Below, one piece after another: positions 1-7,112 of a stretch of DNA of 64,000 nt. This DNA comes from Arthrobacter sp. Soil764 (GTDB lineage Bacteria; Actinomycetota; Actinomycetes; Actinomycetales; Micrococcaceae). How positions within the stretch are numbered: the stretch's first letter is position 1; each line of letters begins with the position of its first letter. Below the pieces are notes generated by a model. That model was not told the DNA's origin, did no database searches, and was given only the letters and a program-made list of their open reading frames with translations. Location of the stretch: assembly GCF_001428075.1 (NCBI RefSeq), contig NZ_LMSI01000022.1, positions 1 to 64,000 on the forward strand, read 5' to 3'. The position numbers were made by a program, and so were the translations under genes.

Positions 1-50
1 CCCCGACGCTCTGCGCGCCCGCGCGCCCCGACGCTCTGCGCGCCCGCGCG
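1..50. repeat. 25-bp perfect tandem duplication
   Basis: Positions 1-25 and 26-50 are identical, base for base. The unit lies inside the aceE reading frame and 25 is not a multiple of 3, so the second copy shifts the frame. Because it sits exactly at the window edge, a contig-end or assembly artefact is as likely as a real slippage event. Confidence 0.9.
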
Positions 51-212
51 CTGCAGCAGGCTCCGCATGATGTATTGGGCACGCTCGGTGCCCTGTTCCC
101 TGATCAACGCGTCCAGGGACTCAACCCACTCCGCAGTCTCTTCCGGATCACGATCAGGCAGCTGGTTAGTCAACCCGCTGAGGATATGGGAGGTATCTTC
201 TCCTGCAGCCAC
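1..212 (-). CDS. aceE: Pyruvate dehydrogenase E1 component, 5' end only
   Basis: Reading the reverse strand from a GTG at 212 gives VAAGEDTSHILSGLTNQLPD, then a DPEETAEWVESLDALI stretch, GTERAQYIMRSLLQRAGAQSVG. This is the recognisable N-terminus of the homodimeric E1 subunit of the pyruvate dehydrogenase complex (thiamine-diphosphate enzyme, pyruvate to acetyl-CoA). A GAGAGG ribosome site lies just upstream of the GTG. The frame should continue with a VPMV-type sequence, but after the first 25-bp repeat unit it reads ARGRAERRG instead, because the second unit is out of frame. No stop is met before the window edge. Divergent from the DUF3052 gene, a common actinobacterial arrangement. Confidence 0.85.
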   Translation of the reverse strand, partial: MAAGEDTSHILSGLTNQLPDRDPEETAEWVESLDALIREQGTERAQYIMRSLLQRAGAQSVGARGRAERR

Positions 213-579
213 GTCCAACCTCTCTTTGCGCGCATGAATCGGCGCACTCAGGCCAGGCAGGGTGACTGCCCGGCGTACATACGCCGTGTGCGACGTATCG
301 GTTACAACAGCCCGGGCATGTGTGCCGGGCAGCTTCCTAGCGCTCCTATGCCTGCACGAAAGTCACAAGGTTGTCGTCCCGCAGCCATAGTTGTCATCAG
401 CCACTCTAGCCCTGACCGCTGCACGATGCGTAGCTGCGGGCCAGGTGCTGCAGTTGTATTTCGTTCGTCATACTGGTTGTGTGGCAAAAAGCCCCTTCCA
501 CCGGGATGCCGCAGCCGGATGTGACGCAGAATATGCGCAGTCCCGGGGGCGGCAGCTTGAAGCGCAGGCACAAAGGGTG

Positions 580-608
580 TTGGCTTGGGGAGTAATGGAA
601 ATCACTAT
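580..608 (+). promoter_or_regulatory. Possible promoter of DUF3052-peroxiredoxin genes
   Basis: TTGGCT (580-585) and CACTAT (603-608) are spaced by 17 bp, about 33 bp before the GTG start at 642. The rest of the roughly 430-bp gap between aceE and this gene (213-641) holds no convincing gene; it must carry the promoters of both divergent genes. Confidence 0.3.
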
Positions 609-641
609 GCGCACCGCATGTATGAGGTATTGGAGGAACAC

Positions 642-1061
642 GTGAGCGAGGCCGACGCCGCCACTTCGGTAAATGTGGCGGAAAAATTGGGTTTCAAAAA
701 CGGGGATCTGATTCAGGAGTTCGGTTACGACGATGATGTCGATTTCGACTTGCGTGACGATATTGAGGACCTCACCGGTTCCGAGTTGCTGGACGAGGAC
801 GACCACGAGGTAGCGGACGCCGTCATCCTCTGGTGGCGCGACGGCGACGGTGACCTGGTGGACAGCCTGATGGATTCCCTCACTACCCTGAGCGAAACCG
901 GCGTTGTCTGGGTCCTTACCCCCAAGTCGGGCAGGGACGGCTACGTTTCGCCCGCGGACATCCAGGAAGCTGCACCCACCGCCGGCCTGCACGTCACCAC
1001 ATCAGCGGGAGTGTCAAAGGACTGGAGTGCAACCCGCCTGGTCAGCAGGAAGAACAAATGA
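642..1061 (+). CDS. DUF3052 family protein
   Basis: A 139-residue acidic protein of the actinobacterial DUF3052 family, whose function is not established. The start chosen is GTG 642 with GGAGGA 8 bases upstream; an in-frame ATG further upstream lacks a ribosome site. The N-terminal half is rich in Asp (DYDDDVDFDLRDD-like), followed by an ILWWRDGDGDLVD segment and a C-terminal WVLTPKSGRDG motif typical of the family. Its stop overlaps the ATG of the peroxiredoxin gene (ATGA), so the two are translationally coupled. The link to a peroxide-reducing enzyme and to divergent aceE recurs in related genomes and hints at a role in redox or central metabolism, but this is inference. Confidence 0.8.
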   Translation: MSEADAATSVNVAEKLGFKNGDLIQEFGYDDDVDFDLRDDIEDLTGSELLDEDDHEVADAVILWWRDGDGDLVDSLMDSLTTLSETGVVWVLTPKSGRDGYVSPADIQEAAPTAGLHVTTSAGVSKDWSATRLVSRKNK

Positions 1062-1552
1062 CGGCAGCGGTTGAAGCCGCTTCTGCAGCTGCTCCTGCGC
1101 TGGGGACAACAGCGCCTGACTTTGAGCTTGCCAACCAGTACGGCGAGCCCGTGAAGCTGTCATCCTTCCGGGGCCAAAACGTTGCGCTGGTCTTCTATCC
1201 GTTTGCTTTTTCCGGGATCTGTACCGGCGAGCTGTGCGAGATTCGGGACAACCTGGGCACATTCGAGGATTCAAACGCAGTGGTCCTGGCGGTGTCGGTG
1301 GACAGCAAGTTCAGCCTTCGTGCCTACGCGGCACAGGAAGGCTACACTTTCGACCTCCTTGCCGACTTCTGGCCGCACGGAGCCGTGGCCAGCGCCTACG
1401 GTGTGTTCGACGCCGACAGCGGTATGGCCAAGCGGGCCACCTTCATCATCGACAGGGACGGCAGGATCCGCTACAGCGTTGTGAATCCCCGCGGCCAGGC
1501 CCGGGACTTTGGGGAATACCGCGCAGCCCTGGCGGATTTGAAGCAGGACTGA
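1058..1552 (+). CDS. ahpE: AhpE-type one-cysteine peroxiredoxin
   Basis: Thiol peroxidase of the AhpC/TSA fold (164 residues) that reduces peroxides and probably peroxynitrite in the cytoplasm. The active-site segment YPFAFSGICTGELC puts the peroxidatic Cys at residue 55, in the AhpE context (GICxGEL); a second Cys follows at 60. Mycobacterial AhpE is recycled through mycothiol and mycoredoxin, which would fit this genus. Starts at the ATGA overlap with the DUF3052 gene and is followed 13 bp later by a sirtuin gene, so the three probably form one operon. Confidence 0.88.
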   Translation: MTAAVEAASAAAPALGTTAPDFELANQYGEPVKLSSFRGQNVALVFYPFAFSGICTGELCEIRDNLGTFEDSNAVVLAVSVDSKFSLRAYAAQEGYTFDLLADFWPHGAVASAYGVFDADSGMAKRATFIIDRDGRIRYSVVNPRGQARDFGEYRAALADLKQD

Positions 1553-1565
1553 CAGGACTGGGCGC

Positions 1566-2486
1566 ATGGCGGAGCAGCGGCGGGGGACAGGCCTTACCGG
1601 CTTTGCAAGCATGCCGCCGGTAGCCCCTGCTCCGCCCTCAGGTGATGACCTGGAAGTCTTGGCCAGGATCCGCGACCTTCTTGCCGGCGCACCCTTCGCG
1701 TTGCTGACAGGCGCCGGCCTGAGCACTGATTCCGGCATCCCGGATTACCGTGGCCCGGACTCGCCGCCCCGGCGCCCCATGACCTACCAGGAGTTTATCC
1801 GGGATGCCGGCAACAGGCGTCGCTACTGGGCCAGGAACCATATCGGGTGGTCCCACATGCGGCACGCGGACCCGAACCAGGGGCACTATTCAGCGGCGGA
1901 GCTGGAACACCGGGGTTACCTCACCGGCCTGATCACCCAGAACGTTGACCGCCTTCACCAGGACGCGGGCAGCTCCAACGTCGTGGACCTCCACGGCCGG
2001 TATGACCAGGTGATATGCCTGGACTGCGGGCGCACCTACACCCGGCGCCTGCTGGCCGGTGTCTTTGAAGAACTTAACCCCGGATTCCTGGAACGGGCAG
2101 CGGCCTCCGGGCTGGTGGAAATGGCCCCGGACGCTGACGCTACCGTGGAGGACCAGGCCCTCATCGGCAGCTTCGTGGTGCCTGTCTGTCCTGCCTGCGG
2201 CGGGACCCTGAAGCCGGACTTTGTGTACTTCGGGGAAAATGTGCCCAAGGACAGGGTGGAGCGTTCCTACGCCATGGTGGACCGTGCGGCCGCGCTGGTG
2301 GTGGCCGGCTCATCCCTGACGGTCATGAGCGGCCTTCGGTTCGTGCGGCACGCCGCCAAGGAGTCCAAGCCGGTGGTGATCATCAACCGGGGCACCACGC
2401 GGGGTGATGACAAGGCGACCATCAAGCTCGAAACCGGAGTCAGCCAGGGGCTAAGGTACCTCGCCGCTGAGCTTCCCTCCCTATAG
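1566..2486 (+). CDS. Sir2-family NAD-dependent protein deacylase
   Basis: NAD+-dependent lysine deacylase (sirtuin), 306 residues. Visible motifs are the NAD loop GAGLSTDSGIPDYRGP (about 49-64), TQNVDRLHQDAG (125-135) and the catalytic His143 in DLHGR. Four zinc cysteines are present, CLDC (151, 154) and CPAC (208, 211), with an unusually long insert between them. The first 25-30 residues are outside the family core, so an internal start at 1611 is possible. Lies 13 bp after the peroxiredoxin gene and likely shares its transcript. The substrate cannot be told from the sequence. Confidence 0.9.
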   Translation: MAEQRRGTGLTGFASMPPVAPAPPSGDDLEVLARIRDLLAGAPFALLTGAGLSTDSGIPDYRGPDSPPRRPMTYQEFIRDAGNRRRYWARNHIGWSHMRHADPNQGHYSAAELEHRGYLTGLITQNVDRLHQDAGSSNVVDLHGRYDQVICLDCGRTYTRRLLAGVFEELNPGFLERAAASGLVEMAPDADATVEDQALIGSFVVPVCPACGGTLKPDFVYFGENVPKDRVERSYAMVDRAAALVVAGSSLTVMSGLRFVRHAAKESKPVVIINRGTTRGDDKATIKLETGVSQGLRYLAAELPSL

Positions 2487-2591
2487 GGCCGCCCGAACCG
2501 CTTCGGGGCCACGGATTCGCGTTTCAGGTCCACTGTCGGGTAGAGTTTATGTTCGTTGGTTGCGGCGTTACCGCCGGAAACCGCGTGTTTT

Positions 2592-2667
2592 GGGTCTTTA
2601 GCTCAGCTGGTAGAGCGCCACGTTTACACCGTGGATGTCATCGGTTCGATCCCGGTAGGACCCACCA
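2592..2667 (+). tRNA. tRNA-Val (anticodon TAC)
   Basis: Cloverleaf of 76 nt including an encoded CCA. The acceptor stem GGGTCTT pairs with AGGACCC (2657-2663); the anticodon stem CCACG/CGTGG holds loop TTTACAC, giving anticodon TAC, which reads GUA valine codons. The T-loop is GGTTCGATCCC. Confidence 0.97.
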
Positions 2668-2673
2668 AAACAC

Positions 2674-2717
2674 ACCCCGCTGTCCCAGCCTTTCCGGCGC
2701 GGACGGCGGGGTTTTTT
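2674..2717 (+). terminator. Rho-independent terminator after tRNA-Val
   Basis: CCCCGC-TGTCC pairs with GGAC-GGCGGGG and is followed directly by six T residues, 7 bp after the tRNA. Confidence 0.9.
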
Positions 2718-2754
2718 GTTGGGCGCCTCCTGCCCCGTTGTCAGACCCCTGCCA

Positions 2755-2760
2755 TAGCTT
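2755..2760 (+). promoter_or_regulatory. -10 box of a leaderless transcript
   Basis: TAGCTT ends 6 nt before the ATG at 2767. No ribosome site with usable spacing exists, so the mRNA probably begins at the start codon. Confidence 0.5.
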
Positions 2761-2766
2761 TCAGGG

Positions 2767-3057
2767 ATGGAACACGTCATAGTGCACACAGACAGCAACG
2801 GCATGCCGACGGCGGTGTTGAGCGGGGGCAGGGAATGGTCAGTGGGTGCCGAGCCGGTCAGATGGTTTGAGCGCATCAACTGGTGGGAAACCAGCCGGCG
2901 GATGCCGAAGGGCACCAGCGGTGTGGATGTCGAGGTCCTGCAGCTGCAGGTGAGGCTCGGTAGAAACAGCAATTCAGCTTTGACCACCCTGTACCTCCAG
3001 CGCGATGGACTGGGTGGGGGCTGGCGGCTCAGGGAAACGGCGGCGGGTGCGGCCTGA
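2767..3057 (+). CDS. Small conserved protein, DUF6504-like
   Basis: A 96-residue soluble protein. It shows a basic-aromatic core (VRWFERINWWET), then a beta-rich segment VEVLQLQVRLG and a C-terminal WRLRE, resembling the actinobacterial DUF6504 family, which has no known function. The start is supported by a TAGCTT -10 box exactly 6 nt upstream rather than by a Shine-Dalgarno. It stands alone between a terminated tRNA gene and a 340-bp gap. The family assignment is from memory of the pattern and is moderate. Confidence 0.6.
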   Translation: MEHVIVHTDSNGMPTAVLSGGREWSVGAEPVRWFERINWWETSRRMPKGTSGVDVEVLQLQVRLGRNSNSALTTLYLQRDGLGGGWRLRETAAGAA

Positions 3058-3398
3058 CCAACCCGCAGCCGGGCTGTTTTCCCGGTCACCCTGGCTTTGG
3101 GTGCTGCTGTTTTCGGGCATTGGAAAACCCTCCACCGCGACTATTGGGGGATGCCGCGGTGGAGGGCCTGGGACGAATATACCGTGAACTGCCGGAAACA
3201 AAAAGTCATGCGGCGGATCGGAACGTCGCAATTCGTCCGCTTACGCAGGGCGCGAGTGGCCGGCGGGGATCTGCGGACCTGGGCGAGATTCACTTAATGG
3301 CAAGGACGCCGCTACCAGGAGGCAAGAGTTCACCATGCTGAATTGTGACTAGAATATTGAACGATTCGGTTTTGGGCACGATGATGTGGGGGCTGGGC
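3058..3398. other. Intergenic region with a 12-bp inverted repeat
   Basis: No gene found. CCCTCCACCGCG (3128-3139) pairs with CGCGGTGGAGGG (3155-3166). Read on the reverse strand the hairpin is followed by TTTTCC, so it looks more like a terminator for leftward than for rightward transcription, although no leftward gene lies nearby. A TAGAAT hexamer at 3350-3355 could be the -10 box for the downstream operon; no good -35 was seen. Confidence 0.5.
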
Positions 3399-4328
3399 AT
3401 GGAGGACAAACGGGCAGGCTTCGTTGGCCTGGGGCTGATGGGCAACCTCATGGCCGCCAATGCCATCAGCGCGGGATGGCAAGTCAGCGGCTGGAACCGG
3501 TCGCCGGACGCGCTCACCCGGCTGCAGGACCTCGGCGGCGTTGCCGTGGCGCGGATCGCAGACATGCGCCACCTTCCCACCATCGTTTTCATGCTGCCAG
3601 ACCTGCCCCACATCGAGGAAGCGGCACGTGGGCTCCTGGAAAGCTGGGAACAGAATCCGCCGGCGCCGCATACTGTCCTGCTGGTCATGAGCAGCGTCTC
3701 GCCCACCGGCATCCAGGAGTTCGGCCGCCGCGTCCGGGAGGTCAGCGCGGGCAATGCGCAGGTGGTGGATGCGCCCGTCAGCGGTGGCACCAAGGGCGCC
3801 GCAGACGGCACGCTGGCCATCATGGCCGGCGCCGATGACGAAGAGGCATTCCATCGCGTGGAGCCCCTGCTGGGGTCCATGGGCACCATGGTGCGTCACC
3901 TTGGCCCCCTCGGCGCAGGGTCACTTGCCAAGGCCTGCAACCAGTTGGTGGTGGGGACCACGACGGCGGCGCTTGCCGAAGCTGCCGAACTTGCCGAACG
4001 TTCAGGGCTCGACCCGGCGGCACTTTTCGAGGTCCTGGCCGGGGGCCTTGCTGCCAGCAGGGTCCTTGACATCGTGGGCCCGCGCCTCGCTGCCAAGGAT
4101 TACACTCCCACCGGACCGGCAAAATTCATGCACAAGGACCTTTCCTTTGTGCTGGCCGCTGCAGGGGCGGTGGGCGCGGTGACCCCCATGGCGGCCGCAT
4201 GCGTCGAACTCTACGGGGAGCTTAAGCGCCAGGGCCTCGGCGGCCAGGACCTCGCAGTGGTCCGCCAGGCAATTTCCAACCTCAGTCACGGAGCTGCGCA
4301 AGCGGCGGAAGGAACCCTTGCACCATGA
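3399..4328 (+). CDS. NAD(P)-dependent beta-hydroxyacid dehydrogenase (GarR/6PGDH-like)
   Basis: Member of the 3-hydroxyisobutyrate / tartronate-semialdehyde reductase family, 309 residues from the chosen ATG (MEDKRAGFVGLGLMG). The N-terminal Rossmann motif GFVGLGLMG, the substrate loop DAPVSGGTKGAADGTL, and the catalytic-lysine helix GSLAKACNQL are all present. Starts further upstream would add 18 residues outside the fold; a G-rich segment precedes 3399. First gene of an operon with an SDR and a zinc dehydrogenase (ATGA and TGATG overlaps), so it probably reduces or oxidises a 2- or 3-carbon semialdehyde or aldonate in idonate/gluconate-type sugar-acid catabolism. Exact substrate unknown. 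Confidence 0.8.
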   Translation: MEDKRAGFVGLGLMGNLMAANAISAGWQVSGWNRSPDALTRLQDLGGVAVARIADMRHLPTIVFMLPDLPHIEEAARGLLESWEQNPPAPHTVLLVMSSVSPTGIQEFGRRVREVSAGNAQVVDAPVSGGTKGAADGTLAIMAGADDEEAFHRVEPLLGSMGTMVRHLGPLGAGSLAKACNQLVVGTTTAALAEAAELAERSGLDPAALFEVLAGGLAASRVLDIVGPRLAAKDYTPTGPAKFMHKDLSFVLAAAGAVGAVTPMAAACVELYGELKRQGLGGQDLAVVRQAISNLSHGAAQAAEGTLAP

Positions 4329-5095
4329 GTTCTATGTTTGACCTAACCGGAAAGGTTGCCCTTGTCACGGGTTCCAGCCGGGGGATCGGTAACGCGTTGG
4401 CCAGGGCGTTGGCCGACGCCGGAGCAACAGTTGTGTTGAACGGCATCAGCGAGGAACGGCTTAAGGCCGCCGTGGCGGCGATGGCTGCGGACTTCGCACC
4501 GGGCAGGGTGCACAGCGTTGCCTTTGATGTCACTGACGATGCCGCGGCTGCCCGTGGGGTGGCGTGGGTGGAGGAGCATGTGGGTCCGTTGGAGATCCTG
4601 GTGAACAACGCCGGGATCCAGCACCGGGTGCCCATGCTGGACCTGGACGTGAAGGACTGGGAACGGGTGATTTCCACGGACCTCACCAGTGCCTTCCTGG
4701 TGGGCCGGGAGGCTGCCCGGTTCATGATCCCGCGCGGGCACGGGAAGATCATTAACATCTGCTCGGTGCAGACGGACCTGGCCCGGCCTACCATCGCGCC
4801 CTATGTTGCGGCCAAGGGTGGACTGCGGAACCTCACCCGGGCCATGACCGCGGAGTGGGCCGGGTCCGGGCTGCAGATCAATGGGATCGCACCCGGGTAC
4901 ATCCACACCGAGATGACGCAGAACCTGGTGGATGACGAGCAGTTCAATTCCTGGATCCTGGGCCGGACCCCGGCGAACCGGTGGGGGACCGTGCAGGACC
5001 TGGCCGGGCCGGCGGTGTGGCTGGCCTCGAGTGGGTCTGACTTCGTGAACGGGCAGACGATCTTTATCGACGGCGGAATGACGGTGGTGGTCTGA
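4325..5095 (+). CDS. idnO: SDR oxidoreductase, gluconate 5-dehydrogenase-like
   Basis: Short-chain dehydrogenase, 256 residues. TGSSRGIG (15-22) binds the cofactor, NNAG (94-97) stabilises the core, and the catalytic residues are Ser147, Tyr160 and Lys164 (SVQ...APYVAAKGG). The C-terminus keeps the NGQTIFIDGG signature. The pairing with an idonate-type dehydrogenase suggests interconversion of 5-keto-gluconate and gluconate, as IdnO does, but related SDRs act on many sugar acids. It overlaps the upstream gene by 4 bp and the downstream gene by 1 bp, so the three are translationally coupled. Confidence 0.75.
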   Translation: MSSMFDLTGKVALVTGSSRGIGNALARALADAGATVVLNGISEERLKAAVAAMAADFAPGRVHSVAFDVTDDAAAARGVAWVEEHVGPLEILVNNAGIQHRVPMLDLDVKDWERVISTDLTSAFLVGREAARFMIPRGHGKIINICSVQTDLARPTIAPYVAAKGGLRNLTRAMTAEWAGSGLQINGIAPGYIHTEMTQNLVDDEQFNSWILGRTPANRWGTVQDLAGPAVWLASSGSDFVNGQTIFIDGGMTVVV

Positions 5096-6156
5096 TGGCA
5101 CAGCAAAACCCGGTCCTTCCCGTAACCGGCCCGGCCGTGGTGGCCCACGCCAAGGGCGACCTGCGGATCGATGACGTGACCCTCGCCGCTCCGGCCCCTG
5201 ATGAGGCCGTGGTGGAGGTGGGCTACGGCGGGATCTGCGGTTCGGACCTGCATTACTGGCTGCACGGCGCCGCGGGCGAGTCCATCCTGAAGGCCCCGCT
5301 GGTGCTGGGTCATGAGATTTCCGGGACCGTGGTCCGTGCCGCCGCTGACGGCAGCGGGCCGGCCGCGGGTATTCCGGTGGCGGTGCACCCGGCCACACCC
5401 GGGCCCGGTGCTGCCCGGTACCCGGCGGACCGGCCCAACCTATCGCCCGGCTGCACCTACCTGGGCAGCGCCGCCCGGTTCCCGCATAAAGACGGCGCAT
5501 TCAGCAGGTACGTGAACCTCCCGGCCCGGATGCTCCGGCCTGTGCCGGACAGCATTGATTTGCGCACCGCCGCCCTGATCGAGCCGGCCTCCGTCGCCTG
5601 GCATGCGGTGGCCAGGGCCGGGGATGTGGCCGGCAAGTCCGCGCTGGTAATTGGCAGCGGCCCTATCGGCGCCCTGGCCGTCGCTGTCCTGAAGCGGGCC
5701 GGCGCTGCCCGCATCACCGCCGTCGACATGCACGACAAACCCCTGGACATCGCCCAGGCCGTGGGAGCGGACCAGGTGATCACCGCCGGCGACGCCGAGG
5801 CAATCGCCGCAGTGGAGGCCGACGTCGTGATCGAGTCCTCCGGCAACCACCACGGACTCGCCTCCGCCATCCAGGGCGCCGCCCGGGGCGGCACCGTCGT
5901 GATGGTGGGCCTGCTGCCCGCCGGACCGCAGCCGGTACTGATCTCCCTGGCCATCACCCGGGAACTCGAGCTCAAGGGTTCGTTCCGGTTCAACGACGAG
6001 ATCGACGACGTCATCGCCGCCCTCGCTGACGGCTCGCTCCACATCAACCCCGTCATCACCCACGAATACCCGGTTCAGGACGCGCTGGAAGCCTTCGCCG
6101 TGGCCCGGAACTCCGCAGAATCCGGCAAAGTCCTACTCAGCTTCGGCGGCAGCTGA
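5095..6156 (+). CDS. idnD: Zinc-dependent L-idonate 5-dehydrogenase-like protein
   Basis: Medium-chain alcohol dehydrogenase of the sorbitol/idonate branch, 353 residues. Catalytic zinc ligands Cys48 (GGICGSD) and His73-Glu74 (LGHE) and the NAD loop IGSGPIGAL are present. The lobe that normally carries four structural-zinc cysteines reads GPGAARYPADRPNLSPGC, with only one cysteine left, so the structural zinc is probably absent. With the preceding SDR it would oxidise L-idonate to 5-ketogluconate, which the SDR reduces to gluconate. Its stop directly abuts the stop of the convergent GntR gene. Confidence 0.75.
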   Translation: MAQQNPVLPVTGPAVVAHAKGDLRIDDVTLAAPAPDEAVVEVGYGGICGSDLHYWLHGAAGESILKAPLVLGHEISGTVVRAAADGSGPAAGIPVAVHPATPGPGAARYPADRPNLSPGCTYLGSAARFPHKDGAFSRYVNLPARMLRPVPDSIDLRTAALIEPASVAWHAVARAGDVAGKSALVIGSGPIGALAVAVLKRAGAARITAVDMHDKPLDIAQAVGADQVITAGDAEAIAAVEADVVIESSGNHHGLASAIQGAARGGTVVMVGLLPAGPQPVLISLAITRELELKGSFRFNDEIDDVIAALADGSLHINPVITHEYPVQDALEAFAVARNSAESGKVLLSFGGS

Positions 6157-6882
6157 TCACTGCCGAACAGGGATGAAGACACGTGGCTGCTCCGTCCAGG
6201 TGTCGGCCATCTGCGACATGGTCCGCCGCATGATCCGGTCCGAGGCCTGACGCGCAGAGACGGCATCGCCGCTGGCAATCGCCTGGGCCACATCCTCGTG
6301 CCACTGGAGTGCGGCCTGGTGCGGATGGTCCGGCATCAGCCCATGGACGGTGCGGCCCGTCAGGGTCTCGGCCACCTGCCCCATGAGGTTGGCGAACATC
6401 TCGTTGCCGGAGCCCGAAAGCAGCAGGGAGTGGAACCGGATGTCCAGTTCCAGGAAGCGCGCAACTTCACCGTTGTTGCCGGCCTCGCGCATTGCACGCG
6501 CCACGTCCACGAGCTCCATCCGCAGCGCGGCCGGGGCATTCTGGGCGGCCAGTTCGGCGGCTGCGGGTTCCACCGCAGCGCGCAGTTCGGCGAGGGAACG
6601 CAGCTGGGCGCCACGGGCGTCGCTCGCAAGCCGCCAGCGGATGACCTGCGGGTCGAAAGGATTCCAGCGGCTTGCCGGCAGCACCCGGATGCCCACCCGC
6701 TTGGTGGTTTCCACCAGGCCGAGCGACTGCAGGACCCGCACGGCCTCCCGGATCACGGAGCGGGAAACCTTCAGCTCATCCTCCAGCTGCTCGGCGAGCA
6801 TGACGTGGCCGGCAGGGAGATCCCCCGAGATAATGCGGGTGCCAAGGTTCTCGATGGCACGGTGGTGGAGGCTGCTGGTCAT
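6157..6882 (-). CDS. GntR family regulator, FCD (FadR) subfamily
   Basis: Winged-helix repressor of 241 residues from ATG 6882. The N-terminal HTH spans roughly 10-75 (LAEQLEDELKVSRSVIREAVRVLQSLGLV); the C-terminal all-helical FCD domain holds the metal/ligand His residues (DIRFHSLL, HEDVAQAI). The start is supported by a TAGGCT -10 box 7 nt upstream; a GTG at 6906 is possible. Its position between the idonate-type operon and gnd suggests that it controls one or both in response to gluconate or a related acid, as GntR/FCD proteins often do. Confidence 0.85.
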   Translation of the reverse strand: MTSSLHHRAIENLGTRIISGDLPAGHVMLAEQLEDELKVSRSVIREAVRVLQSLGLVETTKRVGIRVLPASRWNPFDPQVIRWRLASDARGAQLRSLAELRAAVEPAAAELAAQNAPAALRMELVDVARAMREAGNNGEVARFLELDIRFHSLLLSGSGNEMFANLMGQVAETLTGRTVHGLMPDHPHQAALQWHEDVAQAIASGDAVSARQASDRIMRRTMSQMADTWTEQPRVFIPVRQ

Positions 6883-6889
6883 GCTGCTA

Positions 6890-6895
6890 AGCCTA
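6890..6895 (-). promoter_or_regulatory. -10 box of leaderless gntR-type gene
   Basis: Reverse-strand TAGGCT lies 7 nt before the ATG at 6882; no Shine-Dalgarno is present. Confidence 0.5.
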
Positions 6896-7003
6896 GTTGC
6901 TGGCACCCGCCCGGTTTCGCCTGTACCGCTGCCGGCGGGCTATCGGAGGGCCCAGCCCTAAACTGGCACCGACACAATATGTTCCATTACGCCGCCGTTA
7001 CTT

Positions 7004-7028
7004 TCGCGTCACCGCGAGAATATATATG
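7004..7028 (+). promoter_or_regulatory. Possible gnd promoter with overlapping operator
   Basis: TATATATG at 7021-7028 resembles a -10 element. Immediately upstream lies the inverted repeat TCGCG-N4-CGCGA (7004-7017), in the place where a repressor would block RNA polymerase. A second imperfect repeat, ACAATATGTT, is at about 6974-6983. Assignment to the adjacent GntR protein is inference. Confidence 0.3.
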
Positions 7029-7112
7029 CTTTATTCCGACCCCCTGATACGTCCCGGCGTCTTCCCGCCTGTGGAACCGGCACCCGGGGCTAACAATGAA
7101 TTGGAGTTATTG

